A stretch of 64,000 bases of DNA, taken from Sporosarcina sp. Marseille-Q4943. Its GTDB lineage: Bacteria; Bacillota; Bacilli; Bacillales_A; Planococcaceae. The translations under genes were made by a program, and so were the position numbers. The notes below the pieces were generated by a model. That model did not search any database, had not been told where the DNA came from, and worked only from the letters and a program-made list of their open reading frames with translations. Shown here in pieces: positions 41,006 through 49,252 of this stretch; positions within the stretch are counted from its first letter, which is position 1, and every line of letters begins with the position of its first letter. The stretch lies in assembly GCF_943736995.1 (NCBI RefSeq), contig NZ_CALSFT010000002.1, positions 62,001 to 126,000 of the forward strand, written 5' to 3'.

Positions 41006-41529
41006 AGAAGACAGCACTTGTCGTAATTGACGTTCAAAATGCAATGTTTATGGAAGAAGATCCGGTATATCAAGGGGAAGTATTGATTCGTAACATCAAA
41101 GATCTACTAGCCGAGGCCCGGTCCAATAAAACACCAATCTTTTTCATTCAGCATAATGAAGCAGTGGGTCAACCATTGGAAAAGGGGAGTTTCGGGTGGA
41201 AAATACATCCTGAATTAGCGCCCGCTGAACAGGATACAATCATTCAAAAGACAACGCCGGATTCATTCCACAAAACGGACTTTGAAGAGCAACTGAAACA
41301 ACGAAAGATTGAGCATCTCGTCCTGGCTGGGATTCAAACGGATATTTGCGTAGATACGACGTGCAGGAGAGCGTTCAGTATGGGCTATGACGTCACGTTG
41401 GTTGCGGATGCACATAGTACGTGGAATTCCGGGAGCCTATCCGCCCAACAAATCATCAATCACCATAATGGATTGTTGAGATGGTTTTCGCATGTAAGGA
41501 AAACGAGCGAAATACGATTTAGCGAATGA
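41002..41529 (+). CDS. Isochorismatase-family cysteine hydrolase
   Basis: This cytosolic hydrolase of 175 residues has the isochorismatase fold. The Asp of ALVVIDVQNAMF, a Lys near the middle (QKTTPDSF) and the Cys of GIQTDICVDTTCRRA give the D-K-C catalytic set. Such enzymes act on amides such as nicotinamide or on related compounds. ATG 41002 overlaps the stop of the nucleotidyltransferase gene (ATGA) and follows GGGGGAAAGG. Confidence 0.88.
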   Translation: MKKTALVVIDVQNAMFMEEDPVYQGEVLIRNIKDLLAEARSNKTPIFFIQHNEAVGQPLEKGSFGWKIHPELAPAEQDTIIQKTTPDSFHKTDFEEQLKQRKIEHLVLAGIQTDICVDTTCRRAFSMGYDVTLVADAHSTWNSGSLSAQQIINHHNGLLRWFSHVRKTSEIRFSE

Positions 41530-41548
41530 AAGTAAATATACATCTCCA

Positions 41549-41576
41549 ACGGGTCTAGCATGCAGACTCGTTTTTC
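41549..41576 (+). terminator. Terminator after the cysteine hydrolase gene
   Basis: ACGGGTCT pairs with AGACTCGT (one G-T) and is followed by TTTTTC. Confidence 0.7.
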
Positions 41577-41658
41577 TATTTCCGATTATCAGCCCAGCCC
41601 GTAATAAACATCCTCCGTATCTTATACTAACAAAGACATCTGCGAAGGCGGGAAGGCA

Positions 41659-41994
41659 ATGGTGCGTTGGATTGACATCTCCGTTGGAAAGCATGAGTTA
41701 AAACTATTTGATGGAGATCGCTTGCTTAAAAAGTATCCGATTGCGGTAGGGAGGATGGTGACGGCTACGCCAATCGGTACATTTAAAATCATTAACAAAC
41801 AGCTGAACCCGGGCGGTCCGTTCGGCGCATATTGGATGGGTCTGTCTAAACCCCATTATGGAATCCATGGAACAAATAATCCTTCATCCATCGGGAAAAA
41901 CGTGTCACGCGGCTGTATCCGGATGCATAACAAAGATGTCCTGGCGCTATCCAAGGAAGTGCTGATAGGGACAACGGTCGTCATCCATAAATGA
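41659..41994 (+). CDS. L,D-transpeptidase (YkuD domain only)
   Basis: This 111-residue protein is essentially one YkuD catalytic domain, with the active-site block [20 protein letters not shown] holding the catalytic His and Cys. YkuD enzymes cross-link peptidoglycan or act in spore cortex. There is no signal peptide and no LysM domain, unlike B. subtilis YkuD, so the export route is unclear. The ATG follows a modest GGGAAGG site. A strong terminator follows. Confidence 0.88.
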   Translation: MVRWIDISVGKHELKLFDGDRLLKKYPIAVGRMVTATPIGTFKIINKQLNPGGPFGAYWMGLSKPHYGIHGTNNPSSIGKNVSRGCIRMHNKDVLALSKEVLIGTTVVIHK

Positions 41995-42005
41995 GAACAT
42001 AGATG

Positions 42006-42041
42006 AAAAGCCGGTTGCTTAGTTAGCAATCGGCTTTTTGC
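42006..42041 (+). terminator. Rho-independent terminator after the L,D-transpeptidase gene
   Basis: AAAAGCCG and the inner TTGCT arm pair with AGCAA and CGGCTTTT around a short loop, followed by TG. Confidence 0.88.
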
Positions 42042-42055
42042 TGATAAAGGGCAGC

Positions 42056-42139
42056 GCGCCCAAAGCGTGCGGTCCCGCATCCAAAGTCGGTGCTCCCGCG
42101 TCCAAAGCGAGAGGTCCCACCGCCCTAAAACGGGCTCCA
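42056..42139 (+). repeat. 21-bp 'CCAAAG' array, four units
   Basis: Cores GCGCCCAAAG, GCATCCAAAG, GCGTCCAAAG and a weak ACCGCCCTAAAA begin at 42056, 42077, 42098 and 42119, exactly 21 bp apart. Tails vary but end in GGTCCC or CTCCC. The array lies between the transpeptidase terminator and the convergent HxlR gene. Confidence 0.82.
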
Positions 42140-42145
42140 AGCCTC

Positions 42146-42463
42146 CTATTCTTCGACTGTAATCCATTTCCTCGACCAATCTTCAATCTCTTTCATAATC
42201 GGCGTCAAAGATTTTCCTTTCTCCGTCAATGAATACTCGATACGCACCGGTGTTTCTGGGTATACTTCACGGACGACGTATCCGCGCTGCTCCAAATCCT
42301 TCAACCGTTCCGTCAATGTTTTTCCGCTTACTCCCAATTTGTCGGTCATCGTGCAGAAGCGCTGTGGACCAGACATGAGCTGATATAAAATCAATGCAGT
42401 CCATCTTTGGCTCAAGATCGAAACAGCCTTTTCGAAGCGTGGGCAAAGTTCAAATTCATTCAT
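42146..42463 (-). CDS. HxlR-family repressor, YodB/CatR-like
   Basis: This winged-helix regulator has 105 residues. It has one N-terminal Cys (FELCPRFEKAVSILSQRW), like the quinone/catechol-sensing YodB and CatR of Bacillus. The wHTH is GVSGKTLTERLKDLEQRGYV. It is divergent from a catechol-2,3-dioxygenase-like gene, the same order as catR/catDE control in B. subtilis, and a 27-bp dyad lies between them. ATG 42463 follows AAAGGAT; the frame extends further upstream without ribosome site. Confidence 0.86.
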   Translation of the reverse strand: MNEFELCPRFEKAVSILSQRWTALILYQLMSGPQRFCTMTDKLGVSGKTLTERLKDLEQRGYVVREVYPETPVRIEYSLTEKGKSLTPIMKEIEDWSRKWITVEE

Positions 42464-42498
42464 ATGCCAAAATCCTTTCACGTGAAAATCATTGTTTG

Positions 42499-42550
42499 TT
42501 GACAAATCATAGTATAGCATATAAAGTTAGTTACATAAAGTAAGTAACTT
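42499..42550 (+). promoter_or_regulatory. Promoter and operator of the catE-like gene
   Basis: TTGACA (42499-42504) pairs with a -10 such as TAAAGT at 17 bases. AAGTTAGTTAC and GTAAGTAACTT (42524-42550) form an 11-bp dyad with one mismatch around ATAAA. It overlaps the -10 and start region, as expected for a repressor site of the divergent HxlR protein. Confidence 0.7.
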
Positions 42551-42567
42551 ACCGGGAGGAATAAAAT

Positions 42568-43416
42568 ATGAATTTTCATCAACCACCACAAATATATACA
42601 GGGGAAGTCGTTTTGAAAGTGACTGACCTCGACAAATTGACAAGCTTCTATACGGAAATGATCGGATTTCGCGTGTTGGAAAAGGAGGATAACCGCATTG
42701 TGTTGACAGCGGATGGCAAAAATCCGTTGCTCGTATTGGAACAACCGGAACATATACTTCCGAAAGAGCCGAGACGCACGGGGCTTTATCATTTCGCGCT
42801 TTTATTGCCGACACGAGCGGATCTTGGAAAAGCGATCAAACATTTTTCGAAGAACCAAATACCTCTCGGGGCGTCAGATCACCTCGTGAGCGAAGCGTTG
42901 TACCTATCGGACCCTGATGGAAATGGCATCGAAATCTACCGTGATCGGGAACCGGAATCTTGGAAATGGCAAAATGATTTTGTCGCGATGAGCACCGATC
43001 CGCTTGACGCAAGAGCAATTGTTGAAGCAAGTGGAAATGAAGAATGGAACGGCTTACCCGAAGGGACGATCATGGGGCACGTCCATCTCCACGTCGCTAG
43101 CCTTCCCGAGACGCAGGCTTTCTATGAAGCGTTAGGGTTCAGAGTCGTCACTCACTACCCGCAAGCTTTGTTCATGTCGACGGGAAATTATCACCATCAC
43201 CTAGGACTGAATACGTGGAACGGAGCGGGCGCACCTCGACCATCCGAAGAAAGTGCCGGACTCAAAGCATACACACTTGTTTATCCTGACGAAGAGACGT
43301 TGGCTGCTGCAATTGCAAGAATTGAAGGGCTTGGCGCAACGGTGGAATCAAGAGCAGGACAATTTGTGACGGAAGATCCGGCAGGGAATGGAATTATTTT
43401 TCGAATCCACGGATAA
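42568..43416 (+). CDS. Catechol-2,3-dioxygenase-like protein, CatE type
   Basis: This two-domain glyoxalase/extradiol dioxygenase has 282 residues, matching B. subtilis CatE in length and layout. N-terminal domain: EVVLKVTDLDKLTSFYTEMIGF. Second domain: MGHVHLHVASLPETQAFYEALGF, with metal ligands in GHVHLHV (His), HHHLGLNTW (His) and an acidic residue near the C-terminal part. It opens catechol rings and is controlled by the divergent HxlR repressor. ATG 42568 follows GGGAGGA. Confidence 0.86.
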   Translation: MNFHQPPQIYTGEVVLKVTDLDKLTSFYTEMIGFRVLEKEDNRIVLTADGKNPLLVLEQPEHILPKEPRRTGLYHFALLLPTRADLGKAIKHFSKNQIPLGASDHLVSEALYLSDPDGNGIEIYRDREPESWKWQNDFVAMSTDPLDARAIVEASGNEEWNGLPEGTIMGHVHLHVASLPETQAFYEALGFRVVTHYPQALFMSTGNYHHHLGLNTWNGAGAPRPSEESAGLKAYTLVYPDEETLAAAIARIEGLGATVESRAGQFVTEDPAGNGIIFRIHG

Positions 43417-43526
43417 AAATAATAAAAGATAGTGTAACCAATAAAATTGAAACTTCTTTCGACACGAAACGTAAAAAACCGTATACTTGTACTTACTAGT
43501 TATCGAACGGTAAAGGACGTGGGAAA

Positions 43527-44606
43527 TTGACGAAGAAGCTCTGGTTCCAAGTTGGTGTCGGCATTTTGCTTGCCATATTAATCATTAAATATTTCATGGA
43601 GATCAGTTTCATATTTGCGCCGGTCATCATTATTATTAAAGCGATCATTTTACCGCTGCTGCTCGGCGGCGTGCTCTATTACATGACTGAACCGATCCAG
43701 CGTTTCCTGGAAGATCGAAATATTCCGCGCTGGGGTAGCATTTTGTTCATCTTGGCGGGTCTTGCCCTCGTACTTGGGATTTTCATTTCCATCATAGGAC
43801 CCCATGTGACGAAACAGGTGAATAATCTTGTCGAAAATGCGCCGACTTTGGCAAAGGACTTCGACGCCATGAGAGATATGTTGTCGCAACAGAAAGAATA
43901 TTTGCCGGAAAAACTCCAGGATTCGATTGACAGTGCTGCGGATTCGCTTCAGACGATTGCCGTGAATTTCAGCAAATGGGTCGTCCAATTTTTGCAATCC
44001 TTTTTCCAAGCGATATTCCTGCTCGTATTGGTGCCATTCTTCTTCATCTTCATGTTGAAGGATCATGAAAAATTCGCCCCCCTCATTTATAACTTCTTCA
44101 GCGGCGAACGTCGTGATTGGGTGAAGAAGACATTGAGTGACATCGACAATGTGTTGCGCTCTTATATTCAGGGCCAGTTTCTGATCAGTGCAATATTGGC
44201 AGCTATCATTTTTGTCGGGTATTTGATCCTCGGTCTGCAATACGCATTATTGCTAGCGATTTTCGCGCTTTTCATGAACTTGGTGCCATTCATCGGGCCA
44301 TGGATTGCTGTCGCACCGGCACTCATCATTGCATATATGGATAGCCCTAAACTTGTCATTGGTGTCGCGATCGTCACGCTCGTCGCCCAGCAAATTGACA
44401 GCAACCTCATCACGCCGAACGTCATGGGCAAATCGCTAGACATCCACCCGCTCACTGTCATTACAATCATCCTGGCAGCGGGCAACATCGCCGGCTTCGT
44501 TGGCATTATCGTCGGTGTGCCAGTGTATGCGGTCGGAAAAGTCATTGTACGGAATATTTATGAGCAACGAAGAAAAATCAAACATGCCGCTACGAAAAAT
44601 GTGTAG
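43527..44606 (+). CDS. AI-2E family transporter
   Basis: This membrane protein of 359 residues has about seven or eight helices and the AI-2E (formerly UPF0118) pattern. Helical pairs at the N-terminus are followed by a helical outer region (about 90-150) and then conserved LVPFIGPWIAVAPALI, QQIDSNLITPNVMGKSLDIHPL and GIIVGVPVYAVGKVI. Members include autoinducer-2 exporters and Na+/H+ antiporters. The start is TTG 43527 with GGACGTGGG before it. Confidence 0.9.
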   Translation: MTKKLWFQVGVGILLAILIIKYFMEISFIFAPVIIIIKAIILPLLLGGVLYYMTEPIQRFLEDRNIPRWGSILFILAGLALVLGIFISIIGPHVTKQVNNLVENAPTLAKDFDAMRDMLSQQKEYLPEKLQDSIDSAADSLQTIAVNFSKWVVQFLQSFFQAIFLLVLVPFFFIFMLKDHEKFAPLIYNFFSGERRDWVKKTLSDIDNVLRSYIQGQFLISAILAAIIFVGYLILGLQYALLLAIFALFMNLVPFIGPWIAVAPALIIAYMDSPKLVIGVAIVTLVAQQIDSNLITPNVMGKSLDIHPLTVITIILAAGNIAGFVGIIVGVPVYAVGKVIVRNIYEQRRKIKHAATKNV

Positions 44607-44623
44607 GGGTAACTATAATGATT

Positions 44624-44656
44624 GCCGGTATTGGAATAAGCCAATACCGGCTTTTT
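44624..44656 (+). terminator. Rho-independent terminator after the AI-2E transporter gene
   Basis: The 11-bp perfect stem GCCGGTATTGG/CCAATACCGGC is followed by TTTTT. Confidence 0.95.
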
Positions 44657-44727
44657 CATTTCCTTAAGCATGAAAAATTTCAAATGATATAATAAGAACA
44701 AATAGGCTGACGACTGGATGTGGGACG

Positions 44728-45915
44728 ATGCAACATGACGGCTATACGTTAAGAAATCTTCAATTTTGGAAAATCGTAATCGGCCTGGGATTCGCTTCTA
44801 TTTTCATTTTTGCCTCGATGTACGCGATGCAACCGCTCCTGCCTTTATTCACGACAGAATTCGGCATATCGGTTTCATATGCAAGTACGGCAATGTCGAT
44901 GACGACGATTGGCCTCATTGTCGGCCTCATTGTACTCGGTTTCTTTTCGGATCGGAACGGACGGAATGTATACATATACCTTTCCTTGATCGGCTCGGTC
45001 ATTCCATTTCTCATTATCGCAAATACGGATTCATTCCTGCTCATCGTCATCCTCCGGTTCGTGCAAGGGTTTGCACTCGCTGGCGTGCCGGCTGCCGCGC
45101 TTGCGTATATTAGTGAGGAAATACATAGGCAGTTTACAAGTGTCGCAACGGCGCTCTACATATCTTTTAATGGATTGGGAGGCATGATCGGCCGTTTCAT
45201 GACGGGGTTCATTGCCGAACAGGCTTCATGGCAAATGTCTTTATACATACTGTCGATTTTCGGAACGTTTCTATTCATCATCCTGCTATTAACACTGCCG
45301 AAATCAAGGAATTTCGTGCCGACCGATACGACATTTGCGAAAGATATTAAGGGAATCGTTTTTCATCTAAAAAATCCCGCTTTGCTCATCGTATTCGGTT
45401 TAGGAATCGTCCTTCAATTATCTTTTACAGGAGTGTGGACATATTTACCGTTCCATCTAATTGATCCACCGTATTTCCTTTCACTCGAAACGATTTCATA
45501 CTTATATTTGGCGTATGGGTTTGGAGTCGTCGGTGCTCCACTCGCAGGGTGGCTTGCGGGAAAGTTCGGTCTGCGCAACGTCAGGTTTGCAGGGGTTGTT
45601 TTACTAGCCTTTGGGATTGGTCTGACAGCACTTTCACCGCTCATCCTTATCATTATAGGTCTCTGTATTGTCTGCTTAGGATTTTTCACCGCCCATTCTT
45701 TGACGGCGGCATCTGTCAGCAAGGAAGCGACCCATCATAAGGGCAGTGCGTCAAGCCTTTATTTAGTTTCTTATTACATCGGCGTGGCGATGGGTAGCAC
45801 GTTGCTTAGCCCGCTATATGAGACGTTCGGCTGGGCCGGCCTCATTGCACTCGCGGCGATCTTGCCGGTAGCTTATGTGGGGATGATCCGGTATCGACGA
45901 GCGAAGAGGTCGTAA
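44728..45915 (+). CDS. Major facilitator superfamily transporter (YnfM-like)
   Basis: This is a 395-residue carrier with twelve predicted helices. The loop 2-3 motif is GFFSDRNGRNVYI. LRFVQGFALAGVPAAALAYI follows in helix 4, as in the drug-efflux-type YnfM group. The second half repeats the pattern with GWLAGKFGLRNV. Substrate unknown. The ribosome site is weak (GATGTGGG). A bidirectional terminator follows. Confidence 0.88.
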   Translation: MQHDGYTLRNLQFWKIVIGLGFASIFIFASMYAMQPLLPLFTTEFGISVSYASTAMSMTTIGLIVGLIVLGFFSDRNGRNVYIYLSLIGSVIPFLIIANTDSFLLIVILRFVQGFALAGVPAAALAYISEEIHRQFTSVATALYISFNGLGGMIGRFMTGFIAEQASWQMSLYILSIFGTFLFIILLLTLPKSRNFVPTDTTFAKDIKGIVFHLKNPALLIVFGLGIVLQLSFTGVWTYLPFHLIDPPYFLSLETISYLYLAYGFGVVGAPLAGWLAGKFGLRNVRFAGVVLLAFGIGLTALSPLILIIIGLCIVCLGFFTAHSLTAASVSKEATHHKGSASSLYLVSYYIGVAMGSTLLSPLYETFGWAGLIALAAILPVAYVGMIRYRRAKRS

Positions 45916-45922
45916 ACGAATA

Positions 45923-45962
45923 AAAACAGGGCAGCCGGAGAAATGCGGCTAGCCCTGTTTTC
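45923..45962. terminator. Bidirectional terminator
   Basis: AAAACAGGGC with an inner AGCCG arm pairs with CGGCT and GCCCTGTTTT. It serves the MFS and the anion-symporter genes, which converge. Confidence 0.88.
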
Positions 45963-45969
45963 AATTCAT

Positions 45970-47616
45970 TCATTTAAACGATTCTGGAATAGTAGTAAGA
46001 TCGATTCCCCATAGCAGCGGCAGCAAGAAGTAAATGGAAGCTGTCACAAGGACAATACCAATAATATTGAGTGCAAATCCTGCCTTCGCCATATCGGGAA
46101 TCCGTAAATAGCCGGAACCGAATACGACGGCGTTCGGCGGAGTGGCGACCGGCAGCATGAATGCACAAGAAGCGGCAACGCCTGCAGCGATCATGAGTGC
46201 GAACGGATGGAATCCTAATGCGACGGCAAGTGAAGCCATGATTGGATACATCATGGATGCTGTTGCCGTGTTAGATGTAATTTCCGTCAAGAAGATGACG
46301 AGTGTCGCAACGATAATAATGACGACGAGTACATGTACGCCGCTCAAACCTGACAATTGCGATCCAATCCAAACGGACAGTTCCGAGCTGACGAATCCGG
46401 CTGCAATTGCAAGACCGCCCCCAAATAGCAAGAGAATGCCCCACGGCAATTTGACAGCCGTGTTCCAATCTAATAGATGATCGCCTTTTTTATTGACCGA
46501 CGGGATGATGAATAAAATAATGGCAAACAGCATTGCGATAACACCATCACTTAACCCATCGATGAACTTGGAAAGCAGGAAAGTCCGAGTAATCCAAGAG
46601 AAGGCGGCCAATACAAAAACGGTCAGCACAATTTTTTCTTCCGTAGAAGCTTTGCCCAGTTTCTGCTTTTCGGTATCAATGATGCCTCGTCCGCCAGGCA
46701 ACGTCTTAATTTTTGACGGATAAGCGAATTTCACAAGATAGAACCAAGTGATTAATATGAAACTCCAAGCAAGCGGTACACCGAACATCATCCATTTCGC
46801 GAAAGACAGCTCGATGCCATACATTTTATTGATTGCACCTGCTAGCAATGTATTCGGCGGTGTTCCAATCAATGTTGCAATGCCGCCCAATGAAGCCGAA
46901 TAAGCAATCCCCAACATGAGAGCCTTGCCGAATCCGAAGTTCTCTTTCGACGTGTCGATGGAAGGGTCATCCTTCAGCGCGTCTGAAATTTGGTAGATGA
47001 TTGCTAGTCCGATCGGCACCATCATCATTGCTGTCGCCGTATTGGAAATCCACATGGAGAGGAATCCGGTCGCGACCATGAAACCTAAAATGATGCGGTC
47101 CATATTCGTTCCGATGGCGGAAATGATCGTCAATGCGATCCGGCGATGCAAATTCCATTTTTCCATGGCAAGCGCAATCATGAAGCCTCCCATGAATAAA
47201 AAGATCGTTTCATCCCCGTATGCTGAAGCGGTCGATTTCACTTCCATTCCACCCGATAAAGGAAACAGCACGAGCGGCAATAACGAAGTGACCGGGATCG
47301 GAATCGCTTCCGTAATCCACCACGTTGCAATCCACAACGTACTAGCCAGGATGGCGACACCCTCCGGTGAAAGTCCTTCCGGCTTGAAAAATAATAGAGT
47401 TAGAAAGAATAATAGCGGTCCCAACGCCAACCCGACCAACTGTGCAGGAGAATAGCTCCTCGGATCCCGCCCGCCGCCTTCATTTCCCACACCGACCTTC
47501 TGTCCGCCTCCGCCGCCGGACGCCATCTCTGACGAATCCGGACGGAAAAAGAAACGAAACAGGTCTTTCACCTGATCATGCATATGCCACAACCGGTCCC
47601 ATGTCGATGAAAACAT
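45970..47616 (-). CDS. Sodium-dependent dicarboxylate/anion symporter (DASS, SdcS-like)
   Basis: This 548-residue DASS/SLC13 carrier imports C4-dicarboxylates, citrate or a related anion with sodium. Two inverted repeats contain the SNTATAMMMVP and SNTATASMMYP signatures, the first followed by GGIATLIGTPPNTLLAG and the second by LPVATPPNAVVFGSG. The N-terminal 60 residues form a Gly-rich cytosolic extension. ATG 47616 follows AAAGGGGG. Confidence 0.93.
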   Translation of the reverse strand: MFSSTWDRLWHMHDQVKDLFRFFFRPDSSEMASGGGGGQKVGVGNEGGGRDPRSYSPAQLVGLALGPLLFFLTLLFFKPEGLSPEGVAILASTLWIATWWITEAIPIPVTSLLPLVLFPLSGGMEVKSTASAYGDETIFLFMGGFMIALAMEKWNLHRRIALTIISAIGTNMDRIILGFMVATGFLSMWISNTATAMMMVPIGLAIIYQISDALKDDPSIDTSKENFGFGKALMLGIAYSASLGGIATLIGTPPNTLLAGAINKMYGIELSFAKWMMFGVPLAWSFILITWFYLVKFAYPSKIKTLPGGRGIIDTEKQKLGKASTEEKIVLTVFVLAAFSWITRTFLLSKFIDGLSDGVIAMLFAIILFIIPSVNKKGDHLLDWNTAVKLPWGILLLFGGGLAIAAGFVSSELSVWIGSQLSGLSGVHVLVVIIIVATLVIFLTEITSNTATASMMYPIMASLAVALGFHPFALMIAAGVAASCAFMLPVATPPNAVVFGSGYLRIPDMAKAGFALNIIGIVLVTASIYFLLPLLWGIDLTTIPESFK

Positions 47617-47742
47617 TGTCGAATTCCCCCTTTATGTAATTATTAAAATTTTTAATACATTACGAGTATACTATTCAACTACTTGGGGAACAAGACGACA
47701 AAATGTATTCGGAGCTCAAGAGTTGTTGTGCTCTTTGTAAAT

Positions 47743-47777
47743 AAAAAAGTGAGAACTCATTTATTGAGTTTTCACTT
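47743..47777 (-). terminator. Terminator overlapping the end of the CHY gene
   Basis: On the minus strand AAGTGAAAACTC pairs with GAGTTCTCACTT (one mismatch) and is followed by TTTTATTT. Confidence 0.82.
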
Positions 47778-48104
47778 CGTTTTACTTTCAAAATACAACT
47801 CCCAATGCAACCCGCATCCGGAATTGAATTTTGCCTCGCAAGAAGGACATTTATATCCGCTATTCTTGTATTGATGAACCGTCAATTCATATTTACATTT
47901 TCCACAAAGCACTGCCAATTCATTAAAATTATCTTTCGGCCATACTTTATGATCGCCGCATCCTGATTCCTCGTGGCAAGAAAAGCAAGGATAATAAGTT
48001 TGGCAGCAATAAAACTTAATCGCTATAATATCGAGTTCTGAATGGTAATGTGTACATCTCGTTTCCTCATCGATGACGTTTCCCGAGACTTTGATCTCTT
48101 TCAT
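47772..48104 (-). CDS. CHY-type zinc-finger protein
   Basis: This 110-residue protein is a CHY zinc finger. The pattern RCTHYHSELDIIAIKF-YCC-CFSCHEE is followed by two CxxC pairs (LCGKCKYE and YKCPSCEAKF) and a final CGLHWELYF. It contains a full set of zinc ligands. Function unknown; the domain is found in redox and ubiquitin-related proteins. ATG 48104 follows GGAGGA. Confidence 0.88.
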   Translation of the reverse strand: MKEIKVSGNVIDEETRCTHYHSELDIIAIKFYCCQTYYPCFSCHEESGCGDHKVWPKDNFNELAVLCGKCKYELTVHQYKNSGYKCPSCEAKFNSGCGLHWELYFESKTK

Positions 48105-48170
48105 TTATTCCTCCAATGTTCGTGTATTATAGCGCGAATTGCACATCCTTACTTAAAAAGGACTGATTTT

Positions 48171-48449
48171 ATGCTGAATGAATATCCAATTATCCACACA
48201 AACATTTGGGATGCAGTTTGGGCAGTTCCGGTTGTTTTGATAATTGTGTTGGCCGCCAAATGGTTGTTCGGCGTGCGGTCAAGCTGGCTGTCCACGGTTG
48301 CGACGATAGCTGCATTGCTCTTATCCATTTTTATCAGCCACCGCGGCAATTTGTCCGCAGGAATTTTCATGGGCTTTTTTTATTCCGGGGCAGCGATTGG
48401 CGTCCTTTATTCCGTAAAGCAGAGCTTTCTGGCGTATCGCTCGGGTTAA
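48171..48449 (+). CDS. Hypothetical membrane protein, 92 residues
   Basis: I do not recognise it. Three hydrophobic helices (about 15-34, 40-57, 62-84) are joined by short polar loops (RSSWLST and SHRGN). ATG 48171 follows AAAAAGGA. The stop codon meets the end of the convergent FhuF-like gene without a terminator between them. Confidence 0.65.
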   Translation: MLNEYPIIHTNIWDAVWAVPVVLIIVLAAKWLFGVRSSWLSTVATIAALLLSIFISHRGNLSAGIFMGFFYSGAAIGVLYSVKQSFLAYRSG

Positions 48450-49157
48450 TTATTTCAACGGACAAAACCCGCATTGCATTAAACCAGGCACATCCTTCGA
48501 TAAGCAGCATGTCGTCCGGACTGTCGTGTTTAAAAGATCGGATGGCTTTCTTCCTTTTAAAAACGTCGAGAATAGTGACCGTGGTGCAATTCCATTCCAT
48601 GTATGGTCATCTCGTAAGATGTTGAAATCATACTGAGCTTCTTCTCTCGTTCCTGGGTTTGAAAGCAGAACATGATATTGCCATAATAAGAAACCAAATA
48701 TATTTTCCCATAGCGTCAATGGTGATATAGAGGCGACAGTGCGTAGTTGACAGATGACCTTGTCCGCGAACATAAGAATTCTCCGAATGACTACCTGTCG
48801 TTCGTTATCATCAATAGGGTACCAGTCCAATTCATTTGCAAATATACTGACGGTCCGATTTCCGTATTCCTCAATTGCTCCGAATGAAAGCCTCTCATCA
48901 TTGCCGTCCCAAATGTCATCATAGACAGCCAAATTGTATAGTTGCGTATTAATAAACATCCCTAACCTACGCATGAAAAAAGAAGCTGCGACAGTCTTAT
49001 TTGGGCTACTGCTCACCGTTTGTACGGCTACTAAACAAGCCTCTGTCTTCTGCTCATCTAAAAGATCCTGAAGAGTAAACAAGGGGTGCTTGGGTAAATC
49101 AATGTAAACACTATAACTATTTAATTGCCTAATTTGATCGCTTGTTAATTTTGTCAT
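48450..49157 (-). CDS. FhuF-like iron-sulfur protein
   Basis: This soluble protein of 235 residues ends with CC-x10-C-x2-C (TTCCLSKDVPG...CGFC), the [2Fe-2S] ligand set of FhuF-type siderophore-iron reductases. The rest resembles the FhuF/IucA C-terminal region only loosely. ATG 49157 is the best start, but it has no ribosome site; a good promoter ends 6 bases before it, which suggests leaderless translation. The frame continues upstream in the divergent promoter region without a better start. No siderophore genes are adjacent. Confidence 0.72.
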   Translation of the reverse strand: MTKLTSDQIRQLNSYSVYIDLPKHPLFTLQDLLDEQKTEACLVAVQTVSSSPNKTVAASFFMRRLGMFINTQLYNLAVYDDIWDGNDERLSFGAIEEYGNRTVSIFANELDWYPIDDNERQVVIRRILMFADKVICQLRTVASISPLTLWENIFGFLLWQYHVLLSNPGTREEAQYDFNILRDDHTWNGIAPRSLFSTFLKGRKPSDLLNTTVRTTCCLSKDVPGLMQCGFCPLK

Positions 49158-49163
49158 ATTTTT

Positions 49164-49192
49164 ATTATACGTATTGTCACACTTTTCAACAA
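49164..49192 (-). promoter_or_regulatory. Promoter of the FhuF-like gene
   Basis: On the minus strand TTGTTG, 17 bases and TATAAT are followed by 6 bases and then the ATG. The predicted transcript would begin at or next to the start codon. Confidence 0.6.
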
Positions 49193-49193
49193 G

Positions 49194-49222
49194 TTGAGCG
49201 AGCGCTCGGTCTGTAATATACT
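49194..49222 (+). promoter_or_regulatory. Promoter of the CoA hydrolase gene with a palindrome
   Basis: TTGAGC (49194-49199), 17 bases and TATACT (49217-49222) form the promoter. AGCGAGCGCTCGGT (49197-49210), centred on the palindrome CGAGCGCTCG, overlaps the -35 and resembles operators of TetR-type regulators of fatty- or aromatic-acid metabolism. Confidence 0.55.
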
Positions 49223-49252
49223 GAATAAAACAACAGCAGGGAAGTGTGACAT

